DNA of 42,620 nt from Gemmatimonadota bacterium (GCA_003246755.1 QKDC01000151.1:1-42620); one strand, 5' to 3'. Numbered from the stretch's first letter, positions 8,666-17,129 are shown. Notes: a model not told the origin generated them from the letters alone. Numbers and translations are program-made.

Positions 8666-9658
8666 ATGAAACTGTCCGGTGCCGCCTTGATGGTTTCAGC
8701 CCTCGCGGTATCCCTGGCCCACGCACAGAAGGCGGGGGACCGTGCGACCCAAGCCGTCCCGGGGACATCGATCGAGTTCGCTCTGGTGTTCGTCCCCGGG
8801 GGCACGTTTCGGATGGGGAGTCCAGTCGACGAGGGTGGTCGGGATCTTGACGAGGGTCCCACACACTCCGTCCGGCTCTCTCCCTTCTGGATGACGACAT
8901 ACGAAGTCACTCACAATCAGTTCGGCCCCTTCCGATATCGGCGTCTCGACTCATCCGAAGGATCGATATCAGCCGTCCCTTACGACGCGGATGCCGTCAC
9001 GCGACCCAGCCCACCCTATGAAGATCCCGCGCACGGCATGGGGAAGGAGGACCATCCGGTTGTCGGGATGACGCGTCTTGCCGCCCTACGGTATGCCAGG
9101 TGGCTCTCGAGAAAGACAGGGAGACTCTTCCGACTCCCGACCGAAGCCGAATGGGAATATGGATGCCGAGCGGGTTCGTCGACGGCCCATGGGTTTGGGG
9201 ACGACACGACTGTCGTGGGCGATTTCGCGTGGTACGAGGGCAATAGTGGGGGCGTGTATCACCGAGTGGGGCTCAAGAGTCCCAATGGGTGGGGGCTCCA
9301 CGATATGCACGGGAACGTGGCCGAGTGGGTGATGGATACGTATGATGAAGGATCCTATGCGGCATTCCCTGACAGTACACGGCTGTTCGATCCGCTGGCC
9401 GGTGATCCGTCACGCGGTCGTGGGTTGGTACGTGGCGGAGCCTTCGATGACGAAGTTGCTCGGCTCAGGTGCGCGGAACGATTCCCGGAGACCCCCGCGT
9501 GGAAACGCCGAGACCCCCAGATCCCGAAGAGCAGGTGGTGGAATACCGATTCTCCGCACGTGGGTTTTCGACTCGTGAGTCCGGCCGCGGCCTTCGGTTT
9601 GGAAGAAATCGAGAGCTACTGGAAGCGCATCTTGGGTGACCTGCCGGAAGATTCCTAG
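8666..9658 (+). CDS. Exported SUMF1/FGE-fold protein lacking the catalytic Cys pair
   Basis: The product has 330 residues, with a cleavable signal peptide ending at about residue 20 (SLAHA) and then a complete FGE-sulfatase (SUMF1) domain. Family landmarks are VPGGTFRMGS, PFWMTTYEVT, FRLPTEAEWEYGCRAG, GLHDMHGNVAEW, LVRGGAF and VGFRL. Copper-dependent formylglycine-generating enzymes need a C-x4-C pair just after the RGGS strand. Here that stretch reads RGGAFDDEVARLRCAER, and the only Cys aligns with a later non-catalytic position. It is therefore unlikely to make formylglycine, and no sulfatase is nearby. The domain also occurs in many unrelated enzymes and binding proteins. AGGA precedes the start. 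It is the first gene of a four-gene run, 8 bases before the Gfo/Idh gene. Confidence 0.85.
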   Translation: MKLSGAALMVSALAVSLAHAQKAGDRATQAVPGTSIEFALVFVPGGTFRMGSPVDEGGRDLDEGPTHSVRLSPFWMTTYEVTHNQFGPFRYRRLDSSEGSISAVPYDADAVTRPSPPYEDPAHGMGKEDHPVVGMTRLAALRYARWLSRKTGRLFRLPTEAEWEYGCRAGSSTAHGFGDDTTVVGDFAWYEGNSGGVYHRVGLKSPNGWGLHDMHGNVAEWVMDTYDEGSYAAFPDSTRLFDPLAGDPSRGRGLVRGGAFDDEVARLRCAERFPETPAWKRRDPQIPKSRWWNTDSPHVGFRLVSPAAAFGLEEIESYWKRILGDLPEDS

Positions 9659-9666
9659 GAGGAACG

Positions 9667-10992
9667 ATGGATAGACGAGATTTCGTGAAGGCGGGAACCG
9701 CCGTGGCGGTTGGAGGAGTCGTGACCAGCGCCTTTCCCACTCCAGTCCGGGCCGCACCTGCCACCGCGGATGCAATCAGAGTGGGGCTCATCGGCTGCGG
9801 TGGGCGCGGGACCGGGGCCGCGGTCCAGGCATTGAGTACCGTCCAGGATGTCAAACTGGTCGCCATGGCCGACGCGTTTCGTGACAAGGTGGACGGTTGC
9901 CTCCAGACTCTGACGGCTCCGGAACGCGAGGAGTGGCTCGGTGGGAACATCGACCTTCGACCTCGCATCGACGTGCCGGAGGAGCGACGGTTCTCCGGGT
10001 TCGACGCTTACAAACAGGTCATCCCACTGGTCGATGTGGTGATTCTGACCACGCCGCCAGGGTTTCGTCCGCTTCACTTCGAGGCATCCGTCGCGGCCGA
10101 CAAGCAGATCTTCATGGAGAAACCTGTCGCGACCGATGGCCCGGGCATTCGTCGGGTCCTTGCCGCGGCCCAACTGGCCAAAGAGAAGAAACTCAACGTC
10201 GTGGTCGGTCTTCAGCGTCACTATCAGACCGTGTACCGCAAATGGGTGGATCGTCTTCACGCCGGAATGATCGGCGACATTCTGCTCGGTCGTGTGTACT
10301 GGAACAGCGGCGGTGTGTGGGTGCGACCTCGGCAGCCGGGTCAGACCGAGATGGAGTACCAGATGCGGAACTGGTACTACTTCAACTGGCTCTGTGGCGA
10401 TCACATCGTCGAGCAACACATCCACAACATCGATGTCGGTAACTGGGTCATGAACGGGCACCCCGTGCGCGCCCAGGGTCAGGGAGGACGACAGGTCCGG
10501 ACAGGGAAGGACCACGGTGAGATCTTCGACCACCACTTCGTCGAGTTTGAGTATCCAAATGGGAGCCGGATCCTGAGCCAGTGCCGTCACATTCCTGACA
10601 CGATGTCCCGGGTTTCGGAGGCCTTTCACGGAACGAACGGCACCGCCCCGAAACCTGGCCTGATACTCTCGCAAACAGGCCAAACCCTGTTCGAACACGA
10701 TGACGCAGAAGACCCCAACCCCTATCAAGTGGAGCATGACGAACTCTTCGCCGCCGTCGCGGCAGGTGAGTACAAGTACGCGGATGCAGACCGTGGGGCC
10801 ATGGCGACGATGACGGCCATCATGGGGCGGATGGCGACCTACTCGGGGCAGGTGGTCACGTGGGATGAGGCCATTGGTTCGGACCTCGACCTGATGCCGG
10901 AGACGTTTTCCTGGGATGCCAAACCACGAAGCTTGCCCGATGCGGAGGGACGATACCCGATTCCCATGCCGGGAGTCACGCGGGCATTCTAG
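9667..10992 (+). CDS. Tat-exported Gfo/Idh/MocA family oxidoreductase
   Basis: NAD(P)-dependent sugar/polyol oxidoreductase family, 441 residues. The N-terminus carries a Tat signal (RRDFVKAG at 3-10, hydrophobic stretch, cleavage near VRAAPA), so the folded, cofactor-loaded protein is exported. The Rossmann motif VGLIGCGGRGTG is at 39-50 and the EKP motif (catalytic Lys) at 151-153. The C-terminal half is the usual open beta sheet, with DHIVEQHIHNIDVGNW as the active-site helix. AGGAGG overlaps the region of the preceding stop and lies 4 bases before ATG. Exported Gfo/Idh proteins usually sit with hydroxypyruvate-isomerase-like TIM barrels, as here (11978-12889), in sugar-acid or 3-keto-sugar clusters. 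The substrate is unknown. Confidence 0.92.
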   Translation: MDRRDFVKAGTAVAVGGVVTSAFPTPVRAAPATADAIRVGLIGCGGRGTGAAVQALSTVQDVKLVAMADAFRDKVDGCLQTLTAPEREEWLGGNIDLRPRIDVPEERRFSGFDAYKQVIPLVDVVILTTPPGFRPLHFEASVAADKQIFMEKPVATDGPGIRRVLAAAQLAKEKKLNVVVGLQRHYQTVYRKWVDRLHAGMIGDILLGRVYWNSGGVWVRPRQPGQTEMEYQMRNWYYFNWLCGDHIVEQHIHNIDVGNWVMNGHPVRAQGQGGRQVRTGKDHGEIFDHHFVEFEYPNGSRILSQCRHIPDTMSRVSEAFHGTNGTAPKPGLILSQTGQTLFEHDDAEDPNPYQVEHDELFAAVAAGEYKYADADRGAMATMTAIMGRMATYSGQVVTWDEAIGSDLDLMPETFSWDAKPRSLPDAEGRYPIPMPGVTRAF

Positions 10993-11000
10993 GGGGGAAG

Positions 11001-11981
11001 ATGCGATCGTTTCTCCTGATCGGGCTGGCTGCTCTCACGAGCGGTCAGTTGCCGGCGCAGGGGGTGGAGCGATTCGAGTTCAGCGAGCCACATATGGGCG
11101 CGACGTTCCGGATCGTGCTCTACGCCGAAAACGAGACGCTTGCTCGAGCGGGGGCGATGACGGCCTTCACCCTCATCTCGCGACTGGACTCGCTGTTCAG
11201 TGACTATCGCGCCGACAGCGAAATATCTCTCCTCACTTCCGAACCGGGCCTTGGGAAGTCGTTGCCGATCAGTTCAGAACTCTGGACCCTCTTGCGGGTG
11301 GCACAGGAATGGTCACGCAAGACCGCCGGGGCGTTCGACGTCACCATCGGTCCCCTCAGCAAACTGTGGCGCTGGTCCGTTCGGCGAGGTGAACTTCCCG
11401 ATGCAGCGCGCGTCGAGGCGGCCCGAGACAGAGTCGGACACCGACTGCTCTGCGTGAACCCCGACGTGGCAGCCGTTCGGTTCCTCAGGGAAGGAATGAG
11501 TTTGGACCTCGGAGGTATTGCCAAGGGATTTGCTGCTGATGCCGCCGTTGCTGAACTTGCCCGCATGGGTATCCACTCCGTGTTGGTGGATGCCGGAGGA
11601 GATTTGGCCCTTGGGGATGCACCCCCAGGGGAGTCAGGATGGCGGATCGCGCTTCCCCAGCCGGAGGGAGGGACCCTGATGTTGACCCATGCCGGAGTGG
11701 CCACGTCCGGGGATGCGTACCGGTGGCTGGAGTTCAATGGCGTGCGTTACTCCCACATCATCGATCCTGCCACAGGTCTCGGCGTTCCAGATGCGCCTGT
11801 CGTGGTCGTCATTGCCGCCGACGCAACCTCTGCCGACGTCCTTGCCTCATCCCTCACCGTGTTGGGGTTTGATGATCGCGTCGCCCTGCTCAGGACGATT
11901 CCCCGTGTTGCCGCGCGGATTTCAGGACCGGAGGGCTATCAAACGAGGAACTTTCCCCAGACGCCCGGAGCGAATCGATGA
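11001..11981 (+). CDS. apbE: FAD:protein FMN transferase (ApbE)
   Basis: ApbE transfers FMN from FAD onto a threonine of exported flavoproteins. This one has 326 residues with a signal peptide (LLIGLAALTSGQLPAQ) and no lipobox, so it should be soluble in the periplasm. Landmarks are MGATFRI (32-38), LDSLFSDYRADSEIS, TAGAFDVTIGPL (108-119), SLDLGGIAKGFAAD (167-180), VDAGGD (196-201) and SHIIDPATG. These cover the FAD and magnesium sites. The gene starts 8 bases after the Gfo/Idh gene and shares ATGA with the next gene, implying translational coupling. No typical substrate (NqrC, RnfG or FMN-bind domain protein) is present in the window. Confidence 0.93.
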   Translation: MRSFLLIGLAALTSGQLPAQGVERFEFSEPHMGATFRIVLYAENETLARAGAMTAFTLISRLDSLFSDYRADSEISLLTSEPGLGKSLPISSELWTLLRVAQEWSRKTAGAFDVTIGPLSKLWRWSVRRGELPDAARVEAARDRVGHRLLCVNPDVAAVRFLREGMSLDLGGIAKGFAADAAVAELARMGIHSVLVDAGGDLALGDAPPGESGWRIALPQPEGGTLMLTHAGVATSGDAYRWLEFNGVRYSHIIDPATGLGVPDAPVVVVIAADATSADVLASSLTVLGFDDRVALLRTIPRVAARISGPEGYQTRNFPQTPGANR

Positions 11982-12889
11982 AGCGACGCCAATTCCTAGG
12001 AGCAACCGCGGCCGCGGGTGGGCTTGTCACCCTTGGCGGTCCTACCGCCGCGGCAACCTCCTTCCAGACAAGGCAGCCATTCCGACTCGATTATGCGCCC
12101 CACTTCGGCATGTTTCGCGAACACGGCGGCGGCGATTGGCGGGGAGAGCTGCGGTTCATCGCCGAGCAGGGTTTCCGATCGCTCGAAGACAACGACATGA
12201 AAAAGCGACCGGCGAAGGAGCAGGAGGAGATCGGGGGAGAGATGTCACGCCTGGGACTTCGAATGGGAGTCTTCGTGGCCCACACCATCTATTGGCAGGA
12301 GCCCAACCTGGCCAGTGGCCGTGAGGACCGACGCGCTGAGTTCCTGGCCGAGATCAGGGAGTCGGTCGAAGTGGCAAGGAGGGTCAACGCCAAGTGGATG
12401 ACCGTGGTCCCTGGCCACGTTGATCTTCGGCTTCATCACGACTACCAGACCGCGAATGTGATCGAGTCGCTCAAGCGTGCGGCGGCGATCCTGGAACCCC
12501 ATGGATTGGTGATGGTCCTCGAGCCGCTCAACCCCCGCAACCATCCCGGATTGTTCCTCAAGGGCATCCCGCAAGCCTGGCAGATTTGCCGGGCGGTAGA
12601 CAGTCCGGCCTGCAAGATCCTCGACGACCTCTATCACCAGCAAATTACGGAAGGGAACCTGATCCCCAACATCGATGCGGCGTGGGACGAGATCGGCTAT
12701 TTCCAGATCGGTGACAATCCGGGTCGCAAGGAACCCACCACGGGGGAGATCAACTTCACCAACGTCTTCCGCCACATTCGGGAGAAGGGGTACACCGGTA
12801 TTCTTGGCATGGAACATGGCAATTCGCAGCCCGGCCGTGACGGGGAACTGGCAGTCATCAGGGCATACCGGGCGGTAGATTCGGGATGA
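11978..12889 (+). CDS. Tat-exported hydroxypyruvate-isomerase-like TIM barrel protein
   Basis: Sugar phosphate isomerase/epimerase (AP endonuclease 2-type) TIM barrel, 303 residues. A Tat signal (KRRQFLGATAAAGG) is followed by a complete barrel. Metal and substrate landmarks of hydroxypyruvate isomerases are visible: VLEPLNPR (metal Glu), KILDDLYHQQ (metal Asp), FQIGDNPGRKEPTTGEIN and GMEHG (metal Glu). The family interconverts hydroxypyruvate and tartronate semialdehyde or epimerises ketoses, but exported members are mostly uncharacterised. The start codon overlaps the ApbE stop (ATGA at 11978-11981). It is the last gene of the four-gene run, and a weak hairpin follows at 12910-12928. Confidence 0.88.
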   Translation: MKRRQFLGATAAAGGLVTLGGPTAAATSFQTRQPFRLDYAPHFGMFREHGGGDWRGELRFIAEQGFRSLEDNDMKKRPAKEQEEIGGEMSRLGLRMGVFVAHTIYWQEPNLASGREDRRAEFLAEIRESVEVARRVNAKWMTVVPGHVDLRLHHDYQTANVIESLKRAAAILEPHGLVMVLEPLNPRNHPGLFLKGIPQAWQICRAVDSPACKILDDLYHQQITEGNLIPNIDAAWDEIGYFQIGDNPGRKEPTTGEINFTNVFRHIREKGYTGILGMEHGNSQPGRDGELAVIRAYRAVDSG

Positions 12890-12909
12890 CCATCGGGGGT
12901 CTGAGGCTC

Positions 12910-12928
12910 CCTGGCGGGGGTGGCCAGG
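12910..12928 (+). terminator. Possible weak terminator hairpin
   Basis: CCTGGC and GCCAGG form a 6-bp stem with a 7-base loop, 20 bases after the TIM barrel stop. No clear T tract follows (TTGCCCTCGATT), so intrinsic termination is uncertain. Confidence 0.3.
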
Positions 12929-12938
12929 TTGCCCTCGA

Positions 12939-12967
12939 TTGCAAATTTGGCGGCTAAACGGTAAGCT
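12939..12967 (+). promoter_or_regulatory. Candidate sigma-70 promoter for the molybdenum hydroxylase pair
   Basis: TTGCAA (12939-12944), a 17-base spacer and TAAGCT (12962-12967) fit a -35/-10 pair. The predicted start of transcription is about 30 bases before the ATG at 13006. This is an AT-richer patch in an otherwise GC-rich gap between two gene groups. Confidence 0.45.
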
Positions 12968-13005
12968 CGAAAATCGGGAATCCACATGACCACCGGGGCA
13001 AACCA

Positions 13006-13464
13006 ATGACCACACTTCGTATCAACGGCCAAACTCACACCGTCGACGTCCCCGAGGATACTCCCCTTCTCTGGGTCCTGCGTGAGACGCTTGGCATGAC
13101 CGGAACCAAGTTCGGGTGTGGGATGGCGCTCTGCGGCGCCTGCACCGTGCACTTGGACGGCGAAGCTGTCCGCTCCTGCATTCTCGCGGTAGGCGGACTT
13201 ACCGAGGACATGGAGATCAGGACCATCGAGGGACTCAGCGACGACGGGAGTCACCCGGTCCAGCAGGCGTGGATCGAGGAGCAGGTTCCCCAATGCGGGT
13301 ACTGCCAATCCGGTCAGATCATGAGTGCCGTCGCGCTGCTGGAGAAGAATGGCAACCCGAGTGATTCCGACATCGACGCGGCGATGGCGGGGAACATCTG
13401 CCGCTGCGGAACCTATCAGCGCATCAGACGGGCGATCCATAAGGCCAGTGGAGGTGCACGATGA
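13006..13464 (+). CDS. [2Fe-2S] subunit of a molybdenum hydroxylase (isoquinoline 1-oxidoreductase alpha type)
   Basis: Electron-transfer subunit of a xanthine-oxidase-family enzyme, 152 residues, the usual length. The N-terminal plant-type ferredoxin domain holds Cys38, Cys43, Cys46 and Cys58. The C-terminal helical domain holds the second cluster with Cys97, Cys100, Cys132 and Cys134 (QCGYCQSGQ and CRCGTY). All eight cluster ligands are present. It has no signal peptide. Its partner has a Tat signal, and in this family the small subunit is exported as a passenger. The stop overlaps the partner's start by ATGA (13461-13464). There is no FAD subunit, as expected for the IorAB type, which passes electrons to cytochromes and not to NAD. 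Confidence 0.95.
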   Translation: MTTLRINGQTHTVDVPEDTPLLWVLRETLGMTGTKFGCGMALCGACTVHLDGEAVRSCILAVGGLTEDMEIRTIEGLSDDGSHPVQQAWIEEQVPQCGYCQSGQIMSAVALLEKNGNPSDSDIDAAMAGNICRCGTYQRIRRAIHKASGGAR

Positions 13465-15584
13465 CCAGCACCTTCTCTCGCCGTGAGTTTCTGGTGACCG
13501 GCATCAGCGCCGGTGCGGGGCTGACCATTGCGATGCAATTGGGATGCTCACCTGCCGGCCCCTCGGGCCCGGTAACGACACCCTTTGTGCCAAACGCCTT
13601 CCTCAAGGTGAGTACCGACGGCTCGGTGACGGTCGTGTGCGGTTTCTCCGAGATGGGCCAGGGGGTGCTCACTGCCGTCCCGCAGCTGGTGGCTGAAGAG
13701 CTGGATGTGGAATGGTCGAAGGTGAGTGTGGAGCAGTCACCGGCCGGTGAAGCGTATTTCAACCCCGCGTTCGGGATCCAGGGAACCGGCGGCAGCTCGA
13801 TGGTTCGTGGTTCCTGGACCCAACTGCGCGAGGCGGGTGCCAAGGCACGCGCCATGTTGGTCACGGCCGCTGCCGCGCGCTGGGGTGTGTCGATCGATGA
13901 ATGTCGTACTGAGGCGGGGAACGTCATGCGACGGGGGTCGCGTGACAGACTGAGCTATGGGGATCTCGCGGAAGAGGCCGCGTCGTTACCGGTGCCCGAG
14001 ACGGTCACCCTCAAGGATCCCGCCGATTTTCTGATTCTCGGCAAGGCCGTGCCGCGCCTCGACGTGCCAGACAAGGTGACTGGGAAGGCGGGATTCGGGA
14101 TCGACGTTCAGGTGCCTGGGATGCTGGTGGCCGTTGTCGCGCGCTGTCCGGTGTTTGGGGGCAAGGCGGCTCGGTGGGACGAGGCCGCCGCCCTCGCAGT
14201 TCCCGGGGTGCGTCACGTGGTGACCATCACGAGCGGTGTGGCCGTTGTCGCCGATGGGTACTGGGCTGCCCGAAAGGGCCGTGATGCTCTGGCCGTCCAA
14301 TGGGACGAGGGGTCGAACGCAGCCCAATCCAGCGCACGAATTTCAGCCGAGTTGGCAAGCCTCGTGCGCCGGAAGGGTATCGAGGTCCGTCGAGAAGGGG
14401 CTGGTTCCGCCGCCCAAGCAGGTACGACCGTCGAGGCGGTCTATGAAGTACCCTTTTTGGCCCATGCTTGCATGGAGCCGATGAACGCGACCGCTCATGT
14501 CGAAGCCGACCACGTGACTTTTTGGGGGCCGATTCAGTTCCAGTCGGACCCAGGGGGTGCTTTCGGCGGGGGAGCGCGCGAGATGGCGGCTCGGATCGGG
14601 GGGGTATCGACCGATCAGGTCACGGTTCACACGACGATGCTGGGAGGAGGGTTCGGTCGGAGGTTCTTCCTCGATTTCGCGGCCGAAGCGCTGGAGTGCT
14701 CCAAAGCCACCGGTACGCCAGTGAAGGTCGTCTGGTCGCGTGAGGATGACGTCCAGCACGACTTCTATCGTCCTGCCTCGATGGCCTGGTTCCGCGGCAC
14801 GGTGGCCGATGGGACCCCGGTGTCGTGGGTCAACCGCGTGGCGTGTCCCGCGATCCTCCCTGGCCCGCCGGGCGGCCTCGATGACAGTTCGGTGGAGGGC
14901 TTGGCGAACTTCCCCTACCGCATCCCCAATGTGCTGGTCGAGGGGCACAACCCGGCCTTGGGAGTCCCAACGGGGTTCTGGCGATCAGTCGGCTCTTCAC
15001 AAAACGCGTTCTTCTCCGAGTGCTTCATTGATGAGTTGGCCGCTGCTGCGGGTAAGGATCCGTTCGAGTTCCGCCGCGACCTCCTCGACAACGCTCCACG
15101 CCACAAGCGGGTCCTTGAGACAGCGGCGGAGCGAGCCGGCTGGGGGACGCCACTCCCGGAGGGCCGGGCCAGGGGAATCGCGGTGGCGGAGTCGTTCGGG
15201 AGCTACGTCGCACAGGTGGCGGAAGTGTCGATGAACGATGGTGTACCCCGGGTGCACCGGGTCGTCGTGGCCATTGACTGTGGTCCGATCGTCAACCCCG
15301 ACATCATTGCCGCCCAGATGGAAAGCGGGGTTGTCTTCGGGCTCACTGCCGCCCTCTATGGGAAGATTGCCATCGAGGGTGGACGAGCGGTTCAGGCGAA
15401 CTTCGATACCTACCAGATGTTACGTGTCCAGGAGATGCCGGTGGTCGAAGTGCACATCGTGCCCAGTACTGATGCTCAGGGCGGTGTTGGCGAGCCGGGG
15501 ACACCCCCGATTGCGCCGGCGGTGGTGAATGCGATTGCCGCACTCACCGGTGAGCGGATCAGGAGACTCCCGATCGTCAGCTAG
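13461..15584 (+). CDS. Molybdopterin subunit of a molybdenum hydroxylase (isoquinoline 1-oxidoreductase beta type), Tat-exported
   Basis: Catalytic subunit, 707 residues, that hydroxylates an aromatic heterocycle or oxidises an aldehyde using the Mo-cytosine-dinucleotide cofactor. A Tat signal (SRREFLVTG, 6-14) is followed by QLGC (Cys29), which could also be a lipid-anchor site. The cofactor loop GGGFGRR is at about 394-400, and GVGEPGTPP near residue 678 carries the expected catalytic glutamate. The two tandem Mo-binding domains of the family are both present. It is coupled to the [2Fe-2S] subunit by a 4-base overlap. The substrate cannot be told from sequence, and IorB-like proteins also include aldehyde dehydrogenases. 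Its TAG stop overlaps that of the convergent membrane protein. Confidence 0.94.
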   Translation: MTSTFSRREFLVTGISAGAGLTIAMQLGCSPAGPSGPVTTPFVPNAFLKVSTDGSVTVVCGFSEMGQGVLTAVPQLVAEELDVEWSKVSVEQSPAGEAYFNPAFGIQGTGGSSMVRGSWTQLREAGAKARAMLVTAAAARWGVSIDECRTEAGNVMRRGSRDRLSYGDLAEEAASLPVPETVTLKDPADFLILGKAVPRLDVPDKVTGKAGFGIDVQVPGMLVAVVARCPVFGGKAARWDEAAALAVPGVRHVVTITSGVAVVADGYWAARKGRDALAVQWDEGSNAAQSSARISAELASLVRRKGIEVRREGAGSAAQAGTTVEAVYEVPFLAHACMEPMNATAHVEADHVTFWGPIQFQSDPGGAFGGGAREMAARIGGVSTDQVTVHTTMLGGGFGRRFFLDFAAEALECSKATGTPVKVVWSREDDVQHDFYRPASMAWFRGTVADGTPVSWVNRVACPAILPGPPGGLDDSSVEGLANFPYRIPNVLVEGHNPALGVPTGFWRSVGSSQNAFFSECFIDELAAAAGKDPFEFRRDLLDNAPRHKRVLETAAERAGWGTPLPEGRARGIAVAESFGSYVAQVAEVSMNDGVPRVHRVVVAIDCGPIVNPDIIAAQMESGVVFGLTAALYGKIAIEGGRAVQANFDTYQMLRVQEMPVVEVHIVPSTDAQGGVGEPGTPPIAPAVVNAIAALTGERIRRLPIVS

Positions 15585-16075
15585 TGGTCGTCGTCGTCTA
15601 CTTCCCTCCGGGGAGAATCCGCGGAGACCTGGTCGCCAGGTCGGGCTTCCGGGTGGCTGATCCGTCCGCCGAGATTGGCAACCCATGCCATCAGGAGCGT
15701 TGCGATCACCGCAACCGCGAAGGTGAGGCGCAGTAACCCGCGCGAAAGCTCACGAGCGCCCCTCCCCAGCCAGAGAGCACCTATGCTCAGGAGTCCGGCG
15801 AGCCCGGCCGTCAGGAGGGCAAACAGGGCATTCTCTTCGTGACTGTGGATGAAAGAGTCTACGTCGCGCAGCCTGTCCTCGACGATGTCCTCCGCCTCGT
15901 GGCCGGTCAGGAACGCCCCGGCTGCGGCGACCGCCGCGCCGGCGAGGACAACCAACCCCACTTGTTGGAGGAGGCGATTCTCACGGAGTAATCCGAGACC
16001 CAGCAGGACCGTCCCAAACGCGACACCCAGGACGGGCACATGGTTCAGCATCAGGTGGAGGTGGGCTGCGTTCAT
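15581..16075 (-). CDS. Small four-helix membrane protein with N-terminal histidines
   Basis: The product has 164 residues with four likely membrane segments (about 12-29, 36-56, 82-103 and 112-130). The N-terminus AHLHLMLNHVPVLG carries three histidines and resembles a widespread but uncharacterised family of small membrane proteins. Further histidines lie in the loop (TGHEAED, IHSHEEN). The tail is hydrophilic and ends in EVDDDDH. Heme or metal binding is a guess from the histidines. The stop overlaps the stop of the convergent molybdopterin subunit within a CTAG. I cannot assign a function. Confidence 0.75.
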   Translation of the reverse strand: MNAAHLHLMLNHVPVLGVAFGTVLLGLGLLRENRLLQQVGLVVLAGAAVAAAGAFLTGHEAEDIVEDRLRDVDSFIHSHEENALFALLTAGLAGLLSIGALWLGRGARELSRGLLRLTFAVAVIATLLMAWVANLGGRISHPEARPGDQVSADSPRREVDDDDH

Positions 16076-16090
16076 ATGGTCTGCCTGGGG

Positions 16091-16108
16091 GCTGGAGGAG
16101 CCTCCAGC
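16091..16108 (-). terminator. Strong short hairpin between two minus-strand genes
   Basis: GCTGGAG and CTCCAGC form a perfect 7-bp stem with a 4-base loop, lying between the M23 gene stop and the membrane-protein start. Neither side has a T tract. It could be a terminator for the M23 transcript or a leader structure for the next gene. Confidence 0.35.
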
Positions 16109-16154
16109 ATATGGCTCGGCGACGTAACGCAGAATGAAATCTCGATGAAAGGGG

Positions 16155-17066
16155 TCATTCGGCCGGAGCCCCGAACGCCTCCAGTTGTAACCCCTCCAGG
16201 CTCAATGGGTCGAGAGTGACCCTGCCGTAGCGCGCCACCCAATGAAGGTGGGCTCCTGTGACTCGCCCCGTCGCACCGACCCGTCCAATCGGTGTTCCGG
16301 CCCGCACCGTGTCTCCGACGGTCACGAGTGCCTCACTCAGGTGCATGTAGGCCGTAACCAGTCCGGCGCCGTGGTTGAGATAGACCACGTTGCCCCCATA
16401 GTAGAAGCGATCGACCAGGGCCACGACACCTCTGTTCGGTGCGCGCACGACTTCTCCGGTCGTACCCGCCAAGTCGACGCCCAGATGCCGACTCTGGATC
16501 ACGCCGTTGAATTCCCGTCCGGTTCCATATCGGCTCGTGACCCTCGTACTACGTGGTCGAGCGAAGGGAGCGCTCCACATCCGGCGCGTGGCGAGAGCCT
16601 CATCCGACACCTCTCCAGCCCGTGCAATCTCCCGTTGCACGCGGGCGGCGAGGGCCGAGTCAGGGCGAGCCGAGAAGCGAGGGGCCACGCTCAGGCGCTC
16701 AACGACAAAGTCGGACGGGTGCACCGGGAGGTAGACCATCGTGTCGACCACGACGCCATCGGCACCTTCCAGGTCGAGGGTCAGGGGAATGCTGTCCGTC
16801 GCGGACACTGGGATGCCCGCCAGCCCCATCCACAGCCCCAGCGAGTCTCTTTCGAAAATGACCGTCTGTCCTCCGAGCGTCCCGTGCAGCGAACGGATCG
16901 TGCTACTCCTTGGACTCACCGTCAATTGGAGGAACGATCCGGGTTTGGGTTCAACCGGGAGAAAGGCCACATCGATCTCGAGGGCAGGACCGCCAGTGTC
17001 CAGTCCACCGAGCAACAAGACGGTCAGAGCAAGCGCACTTCCTCGGTGGGGTCCAGGCATCGTCAT
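16155..17066 (-). CDS. M23 family metallopeptidase, exported
   Basis: Peptidoglycan endopeptidase-type protein, 303 residues. A signal peptide (ALALTVLLLGGLDTGGPA) is followed by a beta-rich N-terminal domain and a C-terminal LytM/M23 domain. Zinc ligands are His194 and Asp198 (HLGVD) and the H-x-H pair His273/His275 (GAHLHW); His242 (YMHL) is the usual catalytic histidine. All are present, so it should be active, unlike the degenerate LytM activators. The domain is preceded by a helix (residues about 135-165) and by SRYGTGREFNG. It is divergent from PadR, and the promoter region between them holds the PadR-like palindrome. Confidence 0.92.
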   Translation of the reverse strand: MTMPGPHRGSALALTVLLLGGLDTGGPALEIDVAFLPVEPKPGSFLQLTVSPRSSTIRSLHGTLGGQTVIFERDSLGLWMGLAGIPVSATDSIPLTLDLEGADGVVVDTMVYLPVHPSDFVVERLSVAPRFSARPDSALAARVQREIARAGEVSDEALATRRMWSAPFARPRSTRVTSRYGTGREFNGVIQSRHLGVDLAGTTGEVVRAPNRGVVALVDRFYYGGNVVYLNHGAGLVTAYMHLSEALVTVGDTVRAGTPIGRVGATGRVTGAHLHWVARYGRVTLDPLSLEGLQLEAFGAPAE

Positions 17067-17101
17067 GGCTTAAAGATATCAGGGCTAGTCCAACCAACCC
17101 T

Positions 17102-17129
17102 TTGCTGAACTAAGTATACGGTGTATACT
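17102..17129 (+). promoter_or_regulatory. Promoter of the padR-permease operon
   Basis: TTGCTG (17102-17107), a 16-base spacer and TATACT (17124-17129) form a good sigma-70 promoter. Predicted transcription begins near 17136. That excludes the upstream ATG at 17133 and supports ATG at 17178 as the PadR start. Confidence 0.65.
17113..17129. promoter_or_regulatory. PadR-type operator palindrome covering the -10 box
   Basis: AGTATAC, GGT, GTATACT is a perfect 7-3-7 inverted repeat whose right arm contains the -10 hexamer. PadR proteins commonly repress their own operons through such AT-rich dyads. A bound dimer would block RNA polymerase here. The site is 49 bases before the PadR start and also faces the divergent M23 gene. 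Confidence 0.7.

Noticed and set aside
8666-9658. Sulfatase-activating enzyme
   Set aside because: The catalytic cysteine pair is missing and no sulfatase is encoded in the window.
9655-10737. Minus-strand open frame of 360 codons
   Set aside because: It is antisense to the Gfo/Idh gene, whose Tat signal and Rossmann motif are unmistakable.
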